From Chelydra serpentina (taxonomy: Eukaryota > Chordata > Testudines > Chelydridae): 64,000 bases of DNA. The position numbers were made by a program, and so were the translations under genes. The stretch is taken from NCBI GenBank assembly GCA_037349315.1, contig JBAIAC010000068.1:18381001-18445000 (forward strand), in the 5' to 3' direction. Within the stretch, counting starts at the first letter, position 1, and every line of letters starts with the position of its first letter. Below the pieces are notes generated by a model. That model did no database searches. It was not told where the DNA came from and worked only from the letters and a program-made list of their open reading frames with translations. Shown here one piece after another: positions 24,753-37,182 of this stretch.

Positions 24753-27640
24753 CTAGTATAAAATGAAGGGTTTTTATGAAGATTGTTTTGCAAATACAAC
24801 TTTACCTATAAACTATTGCAAGTTTGCAGGTGAAAGAACAGGGTAGACGTGGAGGGGAGGAAGTATACTGGGAGAGAGACTGAAAAGAAAGAATGGGGAA
24901 GGGCAGAAGTAAAACAAAAATGAGAGAAGGAGGAACAAAGTAAAACAAGGGGAAAAGATTTTTAAATTGCTCATCAAAAAGGGTTTGAATTAATGTACTG
25001 GAACAACGTGTGCCATCATATGTAATTCCTGGTTTCTGCAAGTGGGTTAGAGCCTGGAAGTGGATAGAGACTAAAGGCCAGATTTGGAATTTAGGTTCCT
25101 ATGCACTTTTGAAAATATCACTAGACACTTATCTGCATCTTTAGACACCCAAATTCTTTAAAAAATCTGGCCCTGAGTCTTTTGCTATAATAGCCCGTAT
25201 ACAAGGACTATGAAGGCCAAATAGACGGGACAGGGCAGGAGTAAAAACGGGACAGGATTTTAGAAAGAAGGAGAAAGATAAGAATAGAGAGTAATGGAGT
25301 AACAGTAGTGGCCAACATTAAGATTGTAACTGATAAAATGTGATTTTACAGATATCAACCTGCAACTTAGTCAAGTTAAAACAAATCAACAAAGAGTTAA
25401 AAGTTGTTTCAGGTACTATACCTGTCCTGAGTGTACCCACTGATTTTGAAGGGTTATACAACAATATTTCCCTATTTTTAAAAGTGTATTTCTCTCACTT
25501 CCTGTTGTGTGAAAGACCCAAACTAAGATGGGACACTGACTGACAGATTTTACAAGGGAATTAGAAAAAATGGCTACACACTAAATGCTGTCTAATATAT
25601 CAAATGAGCAAGCTGAAAAAACAACAAAAACCAGTTTTTTTTTCTCCAATCCCTTTCAGCTACAGTAATTGTTTGATACTTGGAGCTAAAGCAGATAAAA
25701 CAGCTCACTTCTGTCTAAAAATGCTCTACCTCCTCTTAACCAATTTCCTGCTTAGATAGTTCAACTTTCTATACTCAATGTGTGATTTTTTTATTTTATT
25801 TTTTGCAGTGTGCTGTAATGGCTAGGTTCAACTGAATGGATTGATGATGAAACTTTAGACTTAATTTCATAGTCTCTAGCGTGCAAACACTAACACATGT
25901 GAGTAACTTTAGAGACAAGTAGTTTAATGGGGAACTCATAAGAATAAAGTTACATCATAAATGTTTGCAGAATCAGGGCCTGAATTTGTATTTGCACTCA
26001 CATATGCACTTTTTTGTCTTGTGATTAATGCGCAAAAGATGAATCTGGGAACAAATGGTCTTTTCCAAAGAACTTGCAAAGGAAGGTTAGTAAAAGCAAG
26101 CTTAACATGCCCCCTTTCCTCCTCCCCCCGCCCTCCCAGGAAATGTAAGCATTTCCAGTATTTTCCCTCTATAGTTCTGTGTACGGAAAACAATACATGT
26201 GCTACACATAATCTGAATTTTGTAAAGTAAAATATATAAACACACTCTAGGTGGCAGTCATTTGCAATTTTGCTGATGAAGACCAGTTTGAGAAAGAAAA
26301 CAGAAGTATTCTTGGCTTCTGATATTAGCATAATCCAGATACATTTAAGTAATGCACAAGATGAAATATATGTTCATTTAAAAATTGGCAACTGGCTTAA
26401 AGAACTTGTCAGCAACTACAGTTACTATGGTTCCAATGTAATTGCAATTAGGATAAATAGAAATTAACATCAAATCTCAAATATACAATAGCAATTTAAA
26501 AAAGCAACTTTCGATCACTATTAAAAGTAATGAAAATTAGATCAAAAATTGGATGTACGAGCTGACCACAGGTTTGATCTAGTGTTTCAAGCATTCTTTT
26601 ATTTACTACATTTACATACAGCAATAACAATTTTCTTTTTATTCCTTTTAGCCAAGGAAATGAAAAATTCCATATAGCTGCATATCACCTGATGCAATCT
26701 CTGAAAAATTCAGAGAACAAAGCGTCATACTGCATGCTGTAGCTAGAGATTATCAGCAGGGCCAATTTAACACAAACATTCATGCCATTTATATAACAGA
26801 ATTGATCATTAACACTCCAAAACGGCAGAAATATAATATATACATTATTCACTGAAGAACAACCCCCTCCCCCAAACCAGTAAAATGTCATTTTAACCCA
26901 ATATGAAATTACCAGGTGTCGTATGGTTCTCCCTCTATTTTAATCATAGCTTTGTTGTTTCGTACAGTTTGTTTGAAGTACACAGAATGCTTCTGCTTCA
27001 CTGTATGAAGCCACTGGACTCAATGTAATATGCAAAGATGATCAGATATAAATTTGTAGTATTAATGAGAACCAGTTGCACAGCTGTACAATAGTATTAT
27101 ATACCAGGGTTCTGCAATCTCCACCACAATTAAGTAGTTGTCCAGCTTTCCATGGTGTTTCTCTTCCTCGGGTGTCTAGATATTGGACAGCTTTCTGTTT
27201 TCTCCCAGGACTCCCTTTATTGCCCACAGGTTTCTGTCATTGGTCTGTTTTGGGGGCTGTGTGCTGAGCCAAGTAGCCTGCTAGGCTAAGCTGAGAACTT
27301 GCTAATGAGGTTCTAGTTTGCTATCCTTTGATTCCTAATCTCTTTAGGATCCCTTAACAGGATGGCAGGGCTAATTCAGGCAGTTTAAAAAACCAGCTTG
27401 TAAGCAACTAGAGGAGCTAGTGAACAGGGAAGTTTTGCAAGGGAGTTGAGAGAGGGACTGTGGGACCCAGATACATCTAATAAACATACTCTAAACTTAG
27501 TACACACACACACACAAAATAAAATAAAGAACGAACAAACAAACAAATAAATCCTGAAAGACTAAAAATAATACAGGCAGAAGTCCAGCAGTACAGTGAG
27601 GGGCTATCCATTTTTTTCCCACTGAATGCTACACGTAGGA
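24753..27640. other. Intron, mostly unrecognised
   Basis: A short ancient-repeat patch lies at about 25075-25175 (gccagatttgg...aaatctggccctgag). There is a small CA run near 27502-27516. Otherwise nothing is recognised. Confidence 0.45.
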
Positions 27641-28590
27641 CTGCATAAGTGTACATTCAGTGCAGGCCTTCAGAGACAGACTACAGTCTCTTGAGACCAG
27701 AGTGGCTGAACTGGAGATGCTAAGGGAGACAGAGGTACCTTGAGAAGATTTTCAGGGACACAGTAGTCCCACAGTGGTCCTAGCCCCAACCTGACAGCCT
27801 TTCTGCTGTTATGGAAGATGAAAGTATCAAGGAAGAAGAAAGTCAAGCTGGAGCAGAGGAAAACAATCCCATAATTGGGACCCTCCTTCCAGATAATGTT
27901 CTGGTATCTTCTCGCACTGAGGATACCTCCCCAATTATTAGGAAAAGACGAGTAATAGTAATGGAGGTTTTAATTATTAGAAATATAGACATTTGGGCTT
28001 GTGATGATTGGGAGACTGACTCAGTAAATTGTCTGCCTGATGCGAAGGTTGTAAACTTCTCAAGACATCTAGATAGACTTATGTGCAGTATTGGGGAGAA
28101 GTTGGTGCTCATGGAACATGCAAGTAAAAATGACATAGGAAAAGGTAGGGTCCTGGAGGCCAAATTTAGATTAAAATTCAGGATCTCTATGGTAGCATTC
28201 TCTGAAATGCTTCCAGTTCCACACGCAGGTCCAGAAAGACAGGCAGAACTACAGAGTGTCAATGCATGGATGAGATGATGGTAGTGGGAGGAGGGATTTA
28301 GGTTTACTATGAACTAGGGAACCTTTTGGGAAAGGAGGATCCTATATAGGAAGGATGGGCTCCACTTAAACCATAATGAAACCAGACTGCTGGCATGAAA
28401 AATTAAAAAGGTATAAGAGGAGTTTTTAAACTAAGGGCTGGGGGAAAACAGATAGGTGCAGAGAAGCACACGGTTTGCACAGAGAAGCACACGGTTTCCT
28501 TAGGGGAAAATTTATTAAAGGGGATACTCTATATTCAAATAAAGATGAGAGAATATAAGTTGAGAAAGTACAGATATAAATTGAAGAGAA
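27640..28590 (+). mobile_element. CR1/L2-clade non-LTR element, ORF1 part
   Basis: The left part of an old plus-strand element. Its 155-codon ORF (27811-28278) and the decayed continuation to about 28440 resemble the esterase-type ORF1 of CR1-like elements. It is separated from an RT of similar style (30700-32270) by a DIRS fragment and short repeats, and the two are probably one element split by insertions. Confidence 0.65.
27811..28278 (+). pseudogene. CR1-like ORF1 esterase (SGNH-type) relic
   Basis: The text RKRRVIVMEVLIIRNIDIW, then DSVNCLPDAKVVNFSRHLDR, then EKLVLMEHASKNDIGKGR, then SEMLPVPHAGPERQAEL fits the SGNH-hydrolase-like domain known in the first ORF of CR1-type non-LTR elements: a beta strand with the nucleophile, a conserved 'CLPGA', then a 'H-GTND-GKG' block. 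Here the nucleophile motif is changed (MEVL where I expect a Gly-Asp-Ser type) and GTND reads SKND, so it is unlikely to be active. It ends at a stop. Confidence 0.65.
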
Positions 28591-28604
28591 ACTCTGAAAT
28601 GAAA

Positions 28605-28900
28605 AAAGAACAAGAGTACTTGTGGCACCTTAGAGACTAACAAATGCATTTAAGCATAAGCTTTCTTGGGCTACAGCTCACTTCATTGGATACATAGAAT
28701 GGAACATATAGTAGGAAGATATATATACACATACAGTGAAAATGTGAAAAGGTGGAAGTTGCCATATCAACTCTAAGAGGCTAATTAATTAAGATGAGCT
28801 ATTATCAGCAGGAGAAAAAAACTTTTGTAGTGATAATCAAGATGGTCCATATGAGACAGTTGACAAGACACTTCCCTTGTGTCGTAAGGCTGTTTAGATG
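28605..28900 (-). repeat. Short interspersed repeat
   Basis: The phrases gtggcaccttagagact, cataagctttcttgggc, atatatacacatacag and gttgccatatcaactc are in inverse orientation to the module at 30575-30679, with a different extension. It is interspersed but I cannot name the family. Confidence 0.55.
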
Positions 28901-28904
28901 TGTG

Positions 28905-30384
28905 CCCCACCCTATGAGGGATGTGTTAGTGGGCCCCGAAGCTCTGGACATCGCAACAAAGGGTGTCTCGGGGGCTTCTGGGTGGGACTAGAAGCCTGAG
29001 AGGTATGGGGGTGGTATGCAGCCCAGCCCAGGGATCCCAGTATGGCCACTGGGGTGGCAGTGGCATGGAGCCTGGTGGTGGTGACCATGGATGGCCGTAC
29101 CAGGACGGTGGCAGTGGGGACATGCAAGGACATGCCTGGAGGACCTGCTGGTATCGGGCATCGTAGGGGGCTTGAGATGAGTACCGAGATATCCGCTCCT
29201 CCAGCCCTCTATCCGAGTCCACACTGGAAAGCAGGGGAGCATGGCAAGGCAGCAGGAAGGACTCCCATGTCAAGCAGACACTCGGTGCAGAGGTCCGGTG
29301 CCAAGGAGAGACTCTAGTACATCAGCTAAATGGAGGTCCCTCAAGTGCTGGAATTCCAGTGGTACCAACCGGCTCAGCGCTATTAACGGTGATGGGGGTG
29401 GGGGGGGGAGATATTCTCTGGACTGGCTGTTCAGGTACTGGAAGAGGCATCAGTACAGATGGGACATAGCATACCAGTGGTGCCTTGGAGTGTTTACTTC
29501 TGTCCTTCTCCTGAGGTGCTGTTGACTTGGTACCCATGCCCATTGGGTCTGTGGGCACATCAATGGTACCTGCCGCCGTAGTCTTCCTTGAGCTATGGGT
29601 ACTGGGTTTGGCCTGTCTCGGTGCCGATGATACTGAGCGTGGCAGGGATCGTTTGTGGCTAGCTCATGGCTCGCTGTGGGAACTTCCCGCTCGCTTTTTC
29701 AACTTATGAGAGGGGTCGGTGGCTGATTTCTTCATCGCATTGCCCTTTAATGTTGAGGGCTATGGGGAAGACTCACGTCTGCATGGAGACTATTGGCGTG
29801 GGTCCACAGAAGGTCTCAGAGCCACCTTCATAAATATAATCTTCTGCCTTAGTTCTCTGTCCTTGCGAGACCGAGATCTAAGCTACTGGCAAAGAGGGAG
29901 CTTTTGAACGTGTCCTTTCCCGAGGCAATGAGTACGTCTGTGATGAGGATAGCCTCATTGCAGGAAAGGTACTTCTTGAAGCCCGGAGAACTAGGCATGC
30001 CCTATTTGGGGGGAAGGGTCCCCAACAAGAAGGGTTGGAAGAAAGAAAGTAAATTCTATCTATTGATACACATACACCTATATCTATCTACATATAAGTA
30101 TAGATACATTTTAGAACATAAGAATAAAAATAAAAGACACTAGACTACTACTAAAAACTAGGCTCTAGGCTACAAAGAAAGCATGAGGTAATAGTTGTTA
30201 ATGGACTGCTAATAGCTCTGTCTCTAGCCAGGGGCAGTAGAAAAGGAACTGACGGGTTAGCCCGCATGCACTGACTAGCCTCGTGGCTGGGTATGAAGTT
30301 CTCTGATCAACAGCACAGGAACGCAACTACAGCTACAGTGGAGTTCTCATACAGTGGAGCACCCACAGGGACACTACTTGAGGA
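28905..30384 (-). mobile_element. DIRS-type fragment, 5' terminal repeat and gag
   Basis: The right end (cagtggagcacccacagg, 30352-30369) is the same terminal phrase as in the DIRS-B element (33190-33207 and 35182-35200). Leftward on the minus strand, 29273-28926 is a Pro/Trp-rich gag-like text (PPQWPYWDPWAG). No RT or recombinase follows, so the element is truncated at about 28905. It lies inside the older non-LTR element. Confidence 0.7.
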
Positions 30385-30574
30385 AAAACCACTTGGTAAT
30401 AGTAATGGTAACGTAATTAAATTTAACATCCTTGGGAGGAGGGGAATACCAAAGGAACCCACCACAGTTGCATTTAACTTCAAAAAGGGAAACCACACAA
30501 AAATGAAGAAGTTAGTTAAATGGAAATTGTCTACTGTGTATTTCATTCCATGCATCCGATGAAGTGGGTATTAA

Positions 30575-30679
30575 CCCATGAAAGCTTACGCTGAAATAAA
30601 TGTGTTAGTCTCTAAGGTGCTACAAGTTTTTCTTTCTTATTTTCGTTTTGCTGACACAGACTAACACGGCTACTACACT
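30575..30679 (+). repeat. Short interspersed repeat 3' module
   Basis: It reads cccatgaaagcttacgctg, then ttagtctctaaggtgc, then cagactaacacggctac, nearly identical to 3507-3619. Confidence 0.65.
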
Positions 30680-30699
30680 TAAAAGTAACAAGAGTGAAA

Positions 30700-32270
30700 T
30701 GCCTGTAAGCTGCAGGGAGACTAATTAAAAACATCACAGTAGAGGCTCAAACTAATGGTATACCCCAGCATTCCCCCCTCCTCCAAATGGCAAGAGGACC
30801 AAAAAAAAAAAAATGCCACCATGACTAAGCACCAGACTAAAAGAAACAGTGAGAGGCAAAAAGGCATCCTTTAAAAATTGGAAGTCAAATCCTACTGAGG
30901 AAAAGAGAAAGGAGCATAAACTCTGGCAAATCAAGTGAAAAAATATAATTAGGTAGGCCAAAAAATATTTGTGAAGAGCAACTAGCAAAAGACACAAAAA
31001 ATAACAGCAAAAACTAACAGGAAGCCTACCAAACAATCAGTGAGGCCACTGGATGATCAAGGTGCTAAAGGAGCACTCAAGGAAGATAATGCCATTGCAG
31101 AGAAGCTAGATGAATTCTTTGCCTTGGTCTTCCCTGCAGAGGATGTAAGGGAGATTCCCACATTGGAACCATTCCTTTTAGGTGACAAATCTGAGGAACT
31201 GTCCCAGATTGAGATGTCAATAGAGGAGGTTTTGGAATAAATTGGTAAATTAAATGGTCACCCTGAACAGATATTCACCCAAAAGTTCTGAAGAAACTCA
31301 AATTGTGGAACTACTAACTGGTATCACTTAAACCAGCCTCTCTACCAGATGACTGGATGATAGCTAATTGTAATGTTAATTTTTAAAAAGGCTCCAGAGG
31401 CAATACTGTCAATTACAGGCCAATAAGCCAAACTTCATTACCAGGCAAATTAGTTGAAACTAGTAAATAACAGAATTATTAGACACACTCATGGAGAATA
31501 CTCAACACAGTTTTGTAAAGGGAAATCATGCATGTCAGAATTCTTTCATGGTGTCAGCAAACATGTGGACAAGGGTGATCCAGTGGATATAGTGTCTTGG
31601 ACTTTCAGAAAGCCTTTAACAAGGTCGCTCACAAAGGGTTCTTAAGAGAAGTGAGGAGTGATGGGATAAGAGGGAAGGTCCTCTCATGAGTCAGTAACAG
31701 GTTAGAAGATAAGATAGGAATAAATGGCCAGTTTTCACAATGGAGAGAGGTGAATAGTAGGGTTCCCCGGGACCAGTGTGCTCTTCAACATATTCCTAAA
31801 TGATCTGAACAAAAGGGGTGAACAGCGAGGTGGCAAAATTTACAAACGATACAAAATTAGTCAAGGTAAGTTCAAACCTGACTGCAAAGAGTTACAAAGG
31901 GATCTCACAAAACTGGGTGACTGGGGAACAAAATGGCAAATGAAATTCAATTGATTAGTGCAAATTAATGCACACTGGAAAACATAATCCCAACTATACA
32001 TATAAAATGATCGTGTCTAAATTAGCTGTTACCACTGAAGAAAGATCTTCACGTTATCTAGGATGGTTTTCTGAAAACATCTGCTCAACGTGCAGTGGCA
32101 GTCAAAAAAACTAGCAGATTGTTAGGAACCATTAGGAAAGGGTTCCATAATAAGACAGAAAAGATCATAATGCCACTATATAAATCTATGGTATATCCAC
32201 ACCTTGAACACTGCCTGCAGATCTGGTTGCCCCATTGCAAAACAGATATATTAGACTGAGAAACAGTTGT
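30700..32270 (+). pseudogene. CR1/L2-clade reverse transcriptase relic
   Basis: Plus-strand pieces in order: DNAIAEKLDEFFALVFPAED, then SQIEMSIEEVLE and a stop, then the RT blocks (a 'NYRPIS' region near 31410, the 'HGEYSTQFCKGKSC' segment at 31490, DPVDIVSWTF at 31578), then thumb text (near 31910, GDWGTKWQMKFN) and the 'YPHLEHCLQIWLPH' region near 32190. Many stops and frameshifts interrupt it, so it is old. Upstream, 30396-30550 may be the endonuclease end of the same element. Confidence 0.75.
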
Positions 32271-32279
32271 ATCACCAAT

Positions 32280-32933
32280 CGAATCCGCAAAATTATACAG
32301 ACCTATGTAATGCTATTTGGGTCACTCATAAGTACTTGCCCAAAACACACAGCACTTGAATAAGCAGAACTACAGGAATTTGTTGTAGTTTTTAGTGGTT
32401 TGTATTTCCAAAACAGGCAATATGTAGTCAGTTTTCATCAATTTACTACCTCTAAATCCAGTAAACATCTCAAGTCTATTTCTAGGTCTAATAAATTCTA
32501 TTCAGCAACAATATTAAAAAAATACTCCAGAACAAATTCATTCTCTCAGCTACTGAAGTTGAACCGTATTCTTTTATTTTGATAAAACATACTGAAGCTT
32601 ACAGGAAATAAAATCATTGTGGGATCTCAAATTAGTCTGACAAAATAATCAGAGGGGAAAATATCTGCAGTAACAAAATAACTACTTTAAATGACTGGTC
32701 TCAAAATGCAAAGACTAAGAAAATTAAATATATTATAGCTTGAGCTTTCAAATAAACGAATATAGTAAAAGCTAATTATGGCAAATATTTCAAGATCAAT
32801 TGTGCATCAAGGACATTGCTGACTAAATTATTTTAAATGGCATTATTTTCTTCTCACCCAACAAATGAAGGGAAAATAACATGGTGCTTCCCAAACAATG
32901 TGCAAAGTCAGCTGTAAACATGACAGAAGAGGA
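32280..32933. other. Intron, nothing recognised
   Basis: AT-rich sequence between the RT relic and DIRS-B. No ORF or repeat call can be made. Confidence 0.45.
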
Positions 32934-33314
32934 GGTTACTCACCCTGTGCAGTAACTGACGTTCTTCAAGATGAGTGTCCCTGTGGGTGCTTCACTCCAG
33001 TTGTTGGTGCGTCCCTGTGCCTTCGCTCAGAGATTTTTACAGCAGTACTCGTACCGGTCACGCACACGCACAGCCTGCCCCCCGGCTCTGAGTGTACCTT
33101 AATAGTACCCGTGCGCAACCAATCTCCTCAGTTCCTTCTCTACAATGGAGGATACCCCAACTCAGAAGTAGAGGGGAGGAAGGTGGGTAGTGGAGCACCC
33201 ACAGGGACACTCATCTCAAAGAACGTCAGTTACTGCACAGGGTGAGTACCTCCTCTTCGAGAGAGAGATGTCCCTGTGGGTGCTCCACTCCAGGTGCCTT
33301 AAAAGCAGTGCATC

Positions 33315-33860
33315 TCAAGGAGGTAGGGACTTCGGATTTGGTAGGAATGAAGTAGATAATACAGTTCTGCCTAATCGTGTATCAGAGAGAGGGCCTTGAG
33401 TAAGGGCATAATGCTTAACAAACGTGTGTTTAGAAGTCCAAGTGGTCACTTTACAGATGTCAGCCAAAGGAACTTTGCATAGAAAAGCCACGGAGGTAGC
33501 CACAGATCTAGTGGAGTGAGTTCTGATGCCAGCTGGAGGCACAACTTTCTGTATCTGATAGCACAGTCGGATACACTCAGAAATCCAGTTTGAAAGTCTC
33601 TGGGTAGGTGTCCCTAGGTGTCCCTTTGGAGCGCTCCGCAATGGAGACAGAGTCTAGAAGAGTTCCTAAAGGGCTTGGTTCTATCCAAATAGAAGGACAA
33701 AGCCCTGCGTACATCTTTTGTGGATTCAAAAGGGTTTGCATATGGTTTAGGGTTTAGGTTAATTCGTAGCTCATTGGCAACTCTTTTAAACGGGTCTTGA
33801 AATTTTGAGAAGTCATCCAAAGACATTGGGGGAGAAGGAAGCAATGCTTCATCAGGCGGA
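33315..33860 (-). pseudogene. DIRS tyrosine recombinase relic
   Basis: The minus-strand text includes KDVRRALSFYLDRTKPFRN, then a shift, then TQRLSNWISECIRLCYQIQK, then GIRTHSTRSVATSVAFLCK, then TTWTSKHTFVKHYAL. The H-x-x-R pair (HSTR), the downstream W and the Y in KHYAL are the catalytic C-terminal motifs of tyrosine recombinases, which DIRS elements use in place of an integrase. At least one frameshift breaks the frame. Confidence 0.75.
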
Positions 33861-34449
33861 ACAATTGGTTCTACCAGGTTAGAGGCAGGCCATGCTTGCT
33901 CTAGCGGTTGTGACAGGGCTGCCTGGAGTCAGTGGCAGGGTCGTCAGGTGGTGGTACCGAGCTGGTCTCATGCCTAGCTGCAGTGGTATAACGAGTGTGG
34001 TCCAAAGTAGAAAGGTGCCCATGGAGCCCAATATTGCCACTGTGGTGGGAAGGGCATGGGTGGTGCCATCCGGGGGTTCACACACCATGGGGCAGGACCC
34101 TGGAGTAGAATGAGGCAGCTTTTCTATGACCTCTCTTGATTGGGGTCTTTGGACGGGAGATTTGATAAGGTGAAAATTCTCCCTGCAGCCCAGATTCCTC
34201 ATCACTGGAGGAAAGCTGTGCGGACCTTGCCTAAGGGTCCGGAGAGAAGTAGGTGTTAAGTAGGGGTGACTGCAAGATAGGTGACACCAGGAAGTCCCTT
34301 GAGTGTGTGAACTGCAGTGCTGCAGTGCCTCTGTGAGGGGAGGGCTGCAAGAGAGGAATTTGTTGGGAGGAAGGATTCCTCTGCACCGGTGTCCCTAGTG
34401 TTCTGTCACTGCCAGCTAGTTCAAAGGCTGACGGTGCCTGCTGGGAGGA

Positions 34450-34480
34450 AGGAAGGAGTGAGTGAGTGAGTGAGTGAGTG
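34450..34480. repeat. (GAGT)n microsatellite
   Basis: Tandem gagt/gtga units follow a ggaaggaag run within DIRS-B. Confidence 0.9.
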
Positions 34481-34637
34481 TCGCATCAAAGGTACTCAGC
34501 CAGGGGAGTGCGGGGAGGGAAGCAGTACCCGGAGAAGGCTTGTCCCTGCGAATAGCATTTGCAGGTGAGAGAGACTGATGTTTTTTGAGGTTTTCTTGTG
34601 TCTCTTTGAAGCGGCGGGGCTACGGTGTACAGCAGAG

Positions 34638-34883
34638 TCAGAGCCCGGGTCTGAGGCTGGTCAGAGATTTTTGCGGAAGGAGTGGTTTTAACCTCAGCTC
34701 CCTGTCTTCGCGTGCCCTGGATTTCAACTTGCTGCAGTGGGAATACTTTGGGGGGATGTGGGACTCCCCCAAACATTCAATACATTTAGAGTGGCCATCT
34801 AGGGATGGCATTATTACAGTTAGAGCAGCGCTTAAAACCTGGAGAGCCAGGCATGTCGGAAGCAGCTGCGCTGACAGGAACAA
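34638..34883 (-). pseudogene. DIRS gag cysteine segment relic
   Basis: The text GHSKCIECLGESHIPPKYSH, then CSKLKSRAREDRELRLKPLL has a C-x2-C-x3-H-like zinc-binding layout. It parallels PSCLKCLEESH at 1709-1497. This is a recurrent segment of turtle DIRS gag-like regions. Confidence 0.6.
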
Positions 34884-35568
34884 AAAGGGTTTGGGTTTTT
34901 TTTTTGTTTTAAAAAAAGAGAAGAGAAGAGAACTAATACTGGGAAGCTAAACTAAGAGGGGAAAACGTTGAACAAGGGAGAGAAGAAATTCTCTAATGAG
35001 TCCGCTGAGCTCTGTCTCAGGCCGGGGACAGTAGAGAAGGAACTGAGGAGACCGGTCGTGCACGCGCACTATTAAGGTACACTCAGAGCGTGGGGGAGGG
35101 GACAGGCTCTGTGCAGGCGCAACCGGTCAAGTACTACTGTAAAAATCTCCGAGCAAAGGCGCAGGGACGCACCAACACCTGGAGTGGAGCACCCACAGGG
35201 ACATCTCTCAAAGAAGAACAGTCATCTTTCACAATCTGCAGGACTGGCCTAAAGCTTTGTCGGATTCCACGTGCAACGTGAGACTCCTTCCCTGCTCACT
35301 CCCTGTCTGTGACTGGGCCCCTAAACCACTGCTTCCCCCTGTCATCTACTTCCCACCTGCCAATCAGCTGTAAAGGCTTCTCAAATGCATATAAGACAAC
35401 AAGCGTACAAGAAACGATCTGGTGTTAAACGAGAATACAGGTGAGCAGGTAAGGAACAGTGAAACTGAGAGGAGGGAGGCAGGCAGGCACCAGACCTCAG
35501 TCTGGGCATTCCACCAGCAGCTTTCTTACTGGAATTGTCAGGTGGCAGTGGAGTGCAATATTCTACAG

Positions 35569-35971
35569 CAGAGATTCTCAATCAGAGGTATGCGTACACT
35601 TGGGGGTACGCAGAGATCTTCCAGGGGGTACATCAACTCATCTAGATATTTGCCTAGTTTTATAACATGTGACAAAAAGCACTAGCAAAGTCAGTACAAA
35701 CTACATATCATACAGACAGTGACCTGTTTATATGTCTCTATACACTGAAATGTAAGTTCAATATTTATATTCCAATTGATTTATTTTATAATTATATAGT
35801 GAAAATGAGAAAGTAAGACATTTTCAGTAACAGTGTGTTGTGACACTTTTGTATTTTTATGTCTGCTTTTGTAATCAAGTAGTTTTTAAGTGAGGTGAAA
35901 CTTGCGGGTAAGCAAGACAAATCAGACTCCTGAAAGAGGTACAGTAATCTGGAAAGGTTTGAGAGCCACTG
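35569..35971. mobile_element. hAT-type MITE, 8-bp duplication with one mismatch
   Basis: The ends are CAGAGATTCTCAATC and the complement of GGTTTGAGAGCCACTG. The flanks are ttctacag (35561-35568) and ttctacac (35972-35979). CAGTGGTTCTCAA-type ends and an 8-bp duplication are standard for a large hAT MITE group. It is 403 bp without an ORF. Confidence 0.85.
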
Positions 35972-36555
35972 TTCTACACAACCACACTGCTATCAAAGCC
36001 ATATGGCTACCAAAAGCAATACGCAAAAGACAAACAGAGGGATGTGAATCAGAGAACACTAGAAAGTAAGGGAGCATTCTGCATTGGCAGGTAGATGGAT
36101 AAGTCTAATAAAATAATCTATGGGGCCAAGTAACTACATTAATAAAGTAACTAATGTAAATGACTAGATTCCAAAGTATATTAAGACTCAGAGAAGGTGT
36201 TTTCTGTCTCCCATTTCCAGTACCATACTCTACATCTAAAGTGGCAGATATATGTTTTCTTCTGCAGTGAAAATGGTGAGACAGGGTACAGATAACTATT
36301 CTACTGTCTCTCCACCCCCCTCCCCCGTTCTCATGGAGTTTGTATGCTTCAAACCTTTTGCAACTCTTACCACTCTTCACTCTAATGAATGGCAGTTTTC
36401 ACTTATGACTTTCAGCATAGCAAAAAATCCAGGGAACAAAGGCATATAGTGTTTTTCCACTAATTGAACAAAAGTAGTTTTGTCATGACACAGGTACTTT
36501 TGCATATTTCTAGAGACAAATTTAAAAATCTTGATGACAGTGTAAACATTCTTAC

Positions 36556-36604
36556 GCTATATACTCTTGCTCATCCTCCGCCTGAAAGTGGTATGTTCTG
36601 TTAT
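36556..36604 (-). CDS. ASAP1: ASAP1 exon: PH domain, part 4
   Basis: This short exon has 49 nt. One base from the previous exon plus 49 gives 16 codons and two bases of an Ala codon. The acceptor is ttatctgaaatttcag-like (tttcag at the border) and the donor gtaag. The peptide is HNRTYHFQAEDEQEYI, the last PH strands and the start of the C-terminal helix. It is too short to stand out as an ORF and was found from the conserved residues and the matching phases. Confidence 0.93.
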
Positions 36605-37182
36605 CTGAAATACAAACAAACACAAATTTTTCTAACATTAAACACATCTGACAGATTTGGAATTAATTTTAAGATACCAAAACAGCATTTATTACCAAAA
36701 TCTATTCAGCAAGTAAGGACATATGTTAACATAAGTCAGTAAACCTATGACATCTCTATTTTCAGTAACTAACTTTTTAATAAAGCAACAGAAGTTTTAA
36801 AATAAAGAAACAGAATTGTTCACAGTATAAGTCACTTGTATCAAATGAGGATCTGGTGACAGATATAGTTAATGGAATATAGAAGAGTTGAGGCAGTACA
36901 GTTTTTGGGTTATATTAAGTTCACATTTTTTTTTTTTGTACAGCCAGCATATTTTATTCAATTTTATGTCACATCTTAGTCAATTTGTTGAAAACAGACA
37001 GCCCTGTCTTTATAGAATGCATAGAAAAACACAATATGGGGCATATTCTGCCTTGTAAAATCCCCTTTGAAGTAAAAGGAGTTGCACAAGACAAAATCAG
37101 CCATTTTGTTTAGAAAAAATAAATCAATACAAAGAAAATGTTATTGTTTTTATCACAATCAAAATTAATTTATATGACTAAG

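Larger units (their letters stand above)
32934..35222 (-). mobile_element. Internally deleted DIRS retrotransposon (DIRS-B)
   Basis: The left terminal repeat (32934-33000, ggttactcaccctgtgc) is followed by an internal complementary region. Its first part (33190-33249) is the inverse complement of the left terminus. Its second part (33250-33300, atgtccctgtgggtgctc) is the inverse complement of the right terminal repeat at 35180-35222. Leftward on the minus strand from the right end come a cysteine-bearing gag segment (34883-34638), a gag tail (34205-33879), then a tyrosine recombinase (33860-33315). The RT and RNase H are missing, consistent with one internal deletion near 33860. A GAGT microsatellite lies at 34450-34480. 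Confidence 0.85.
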
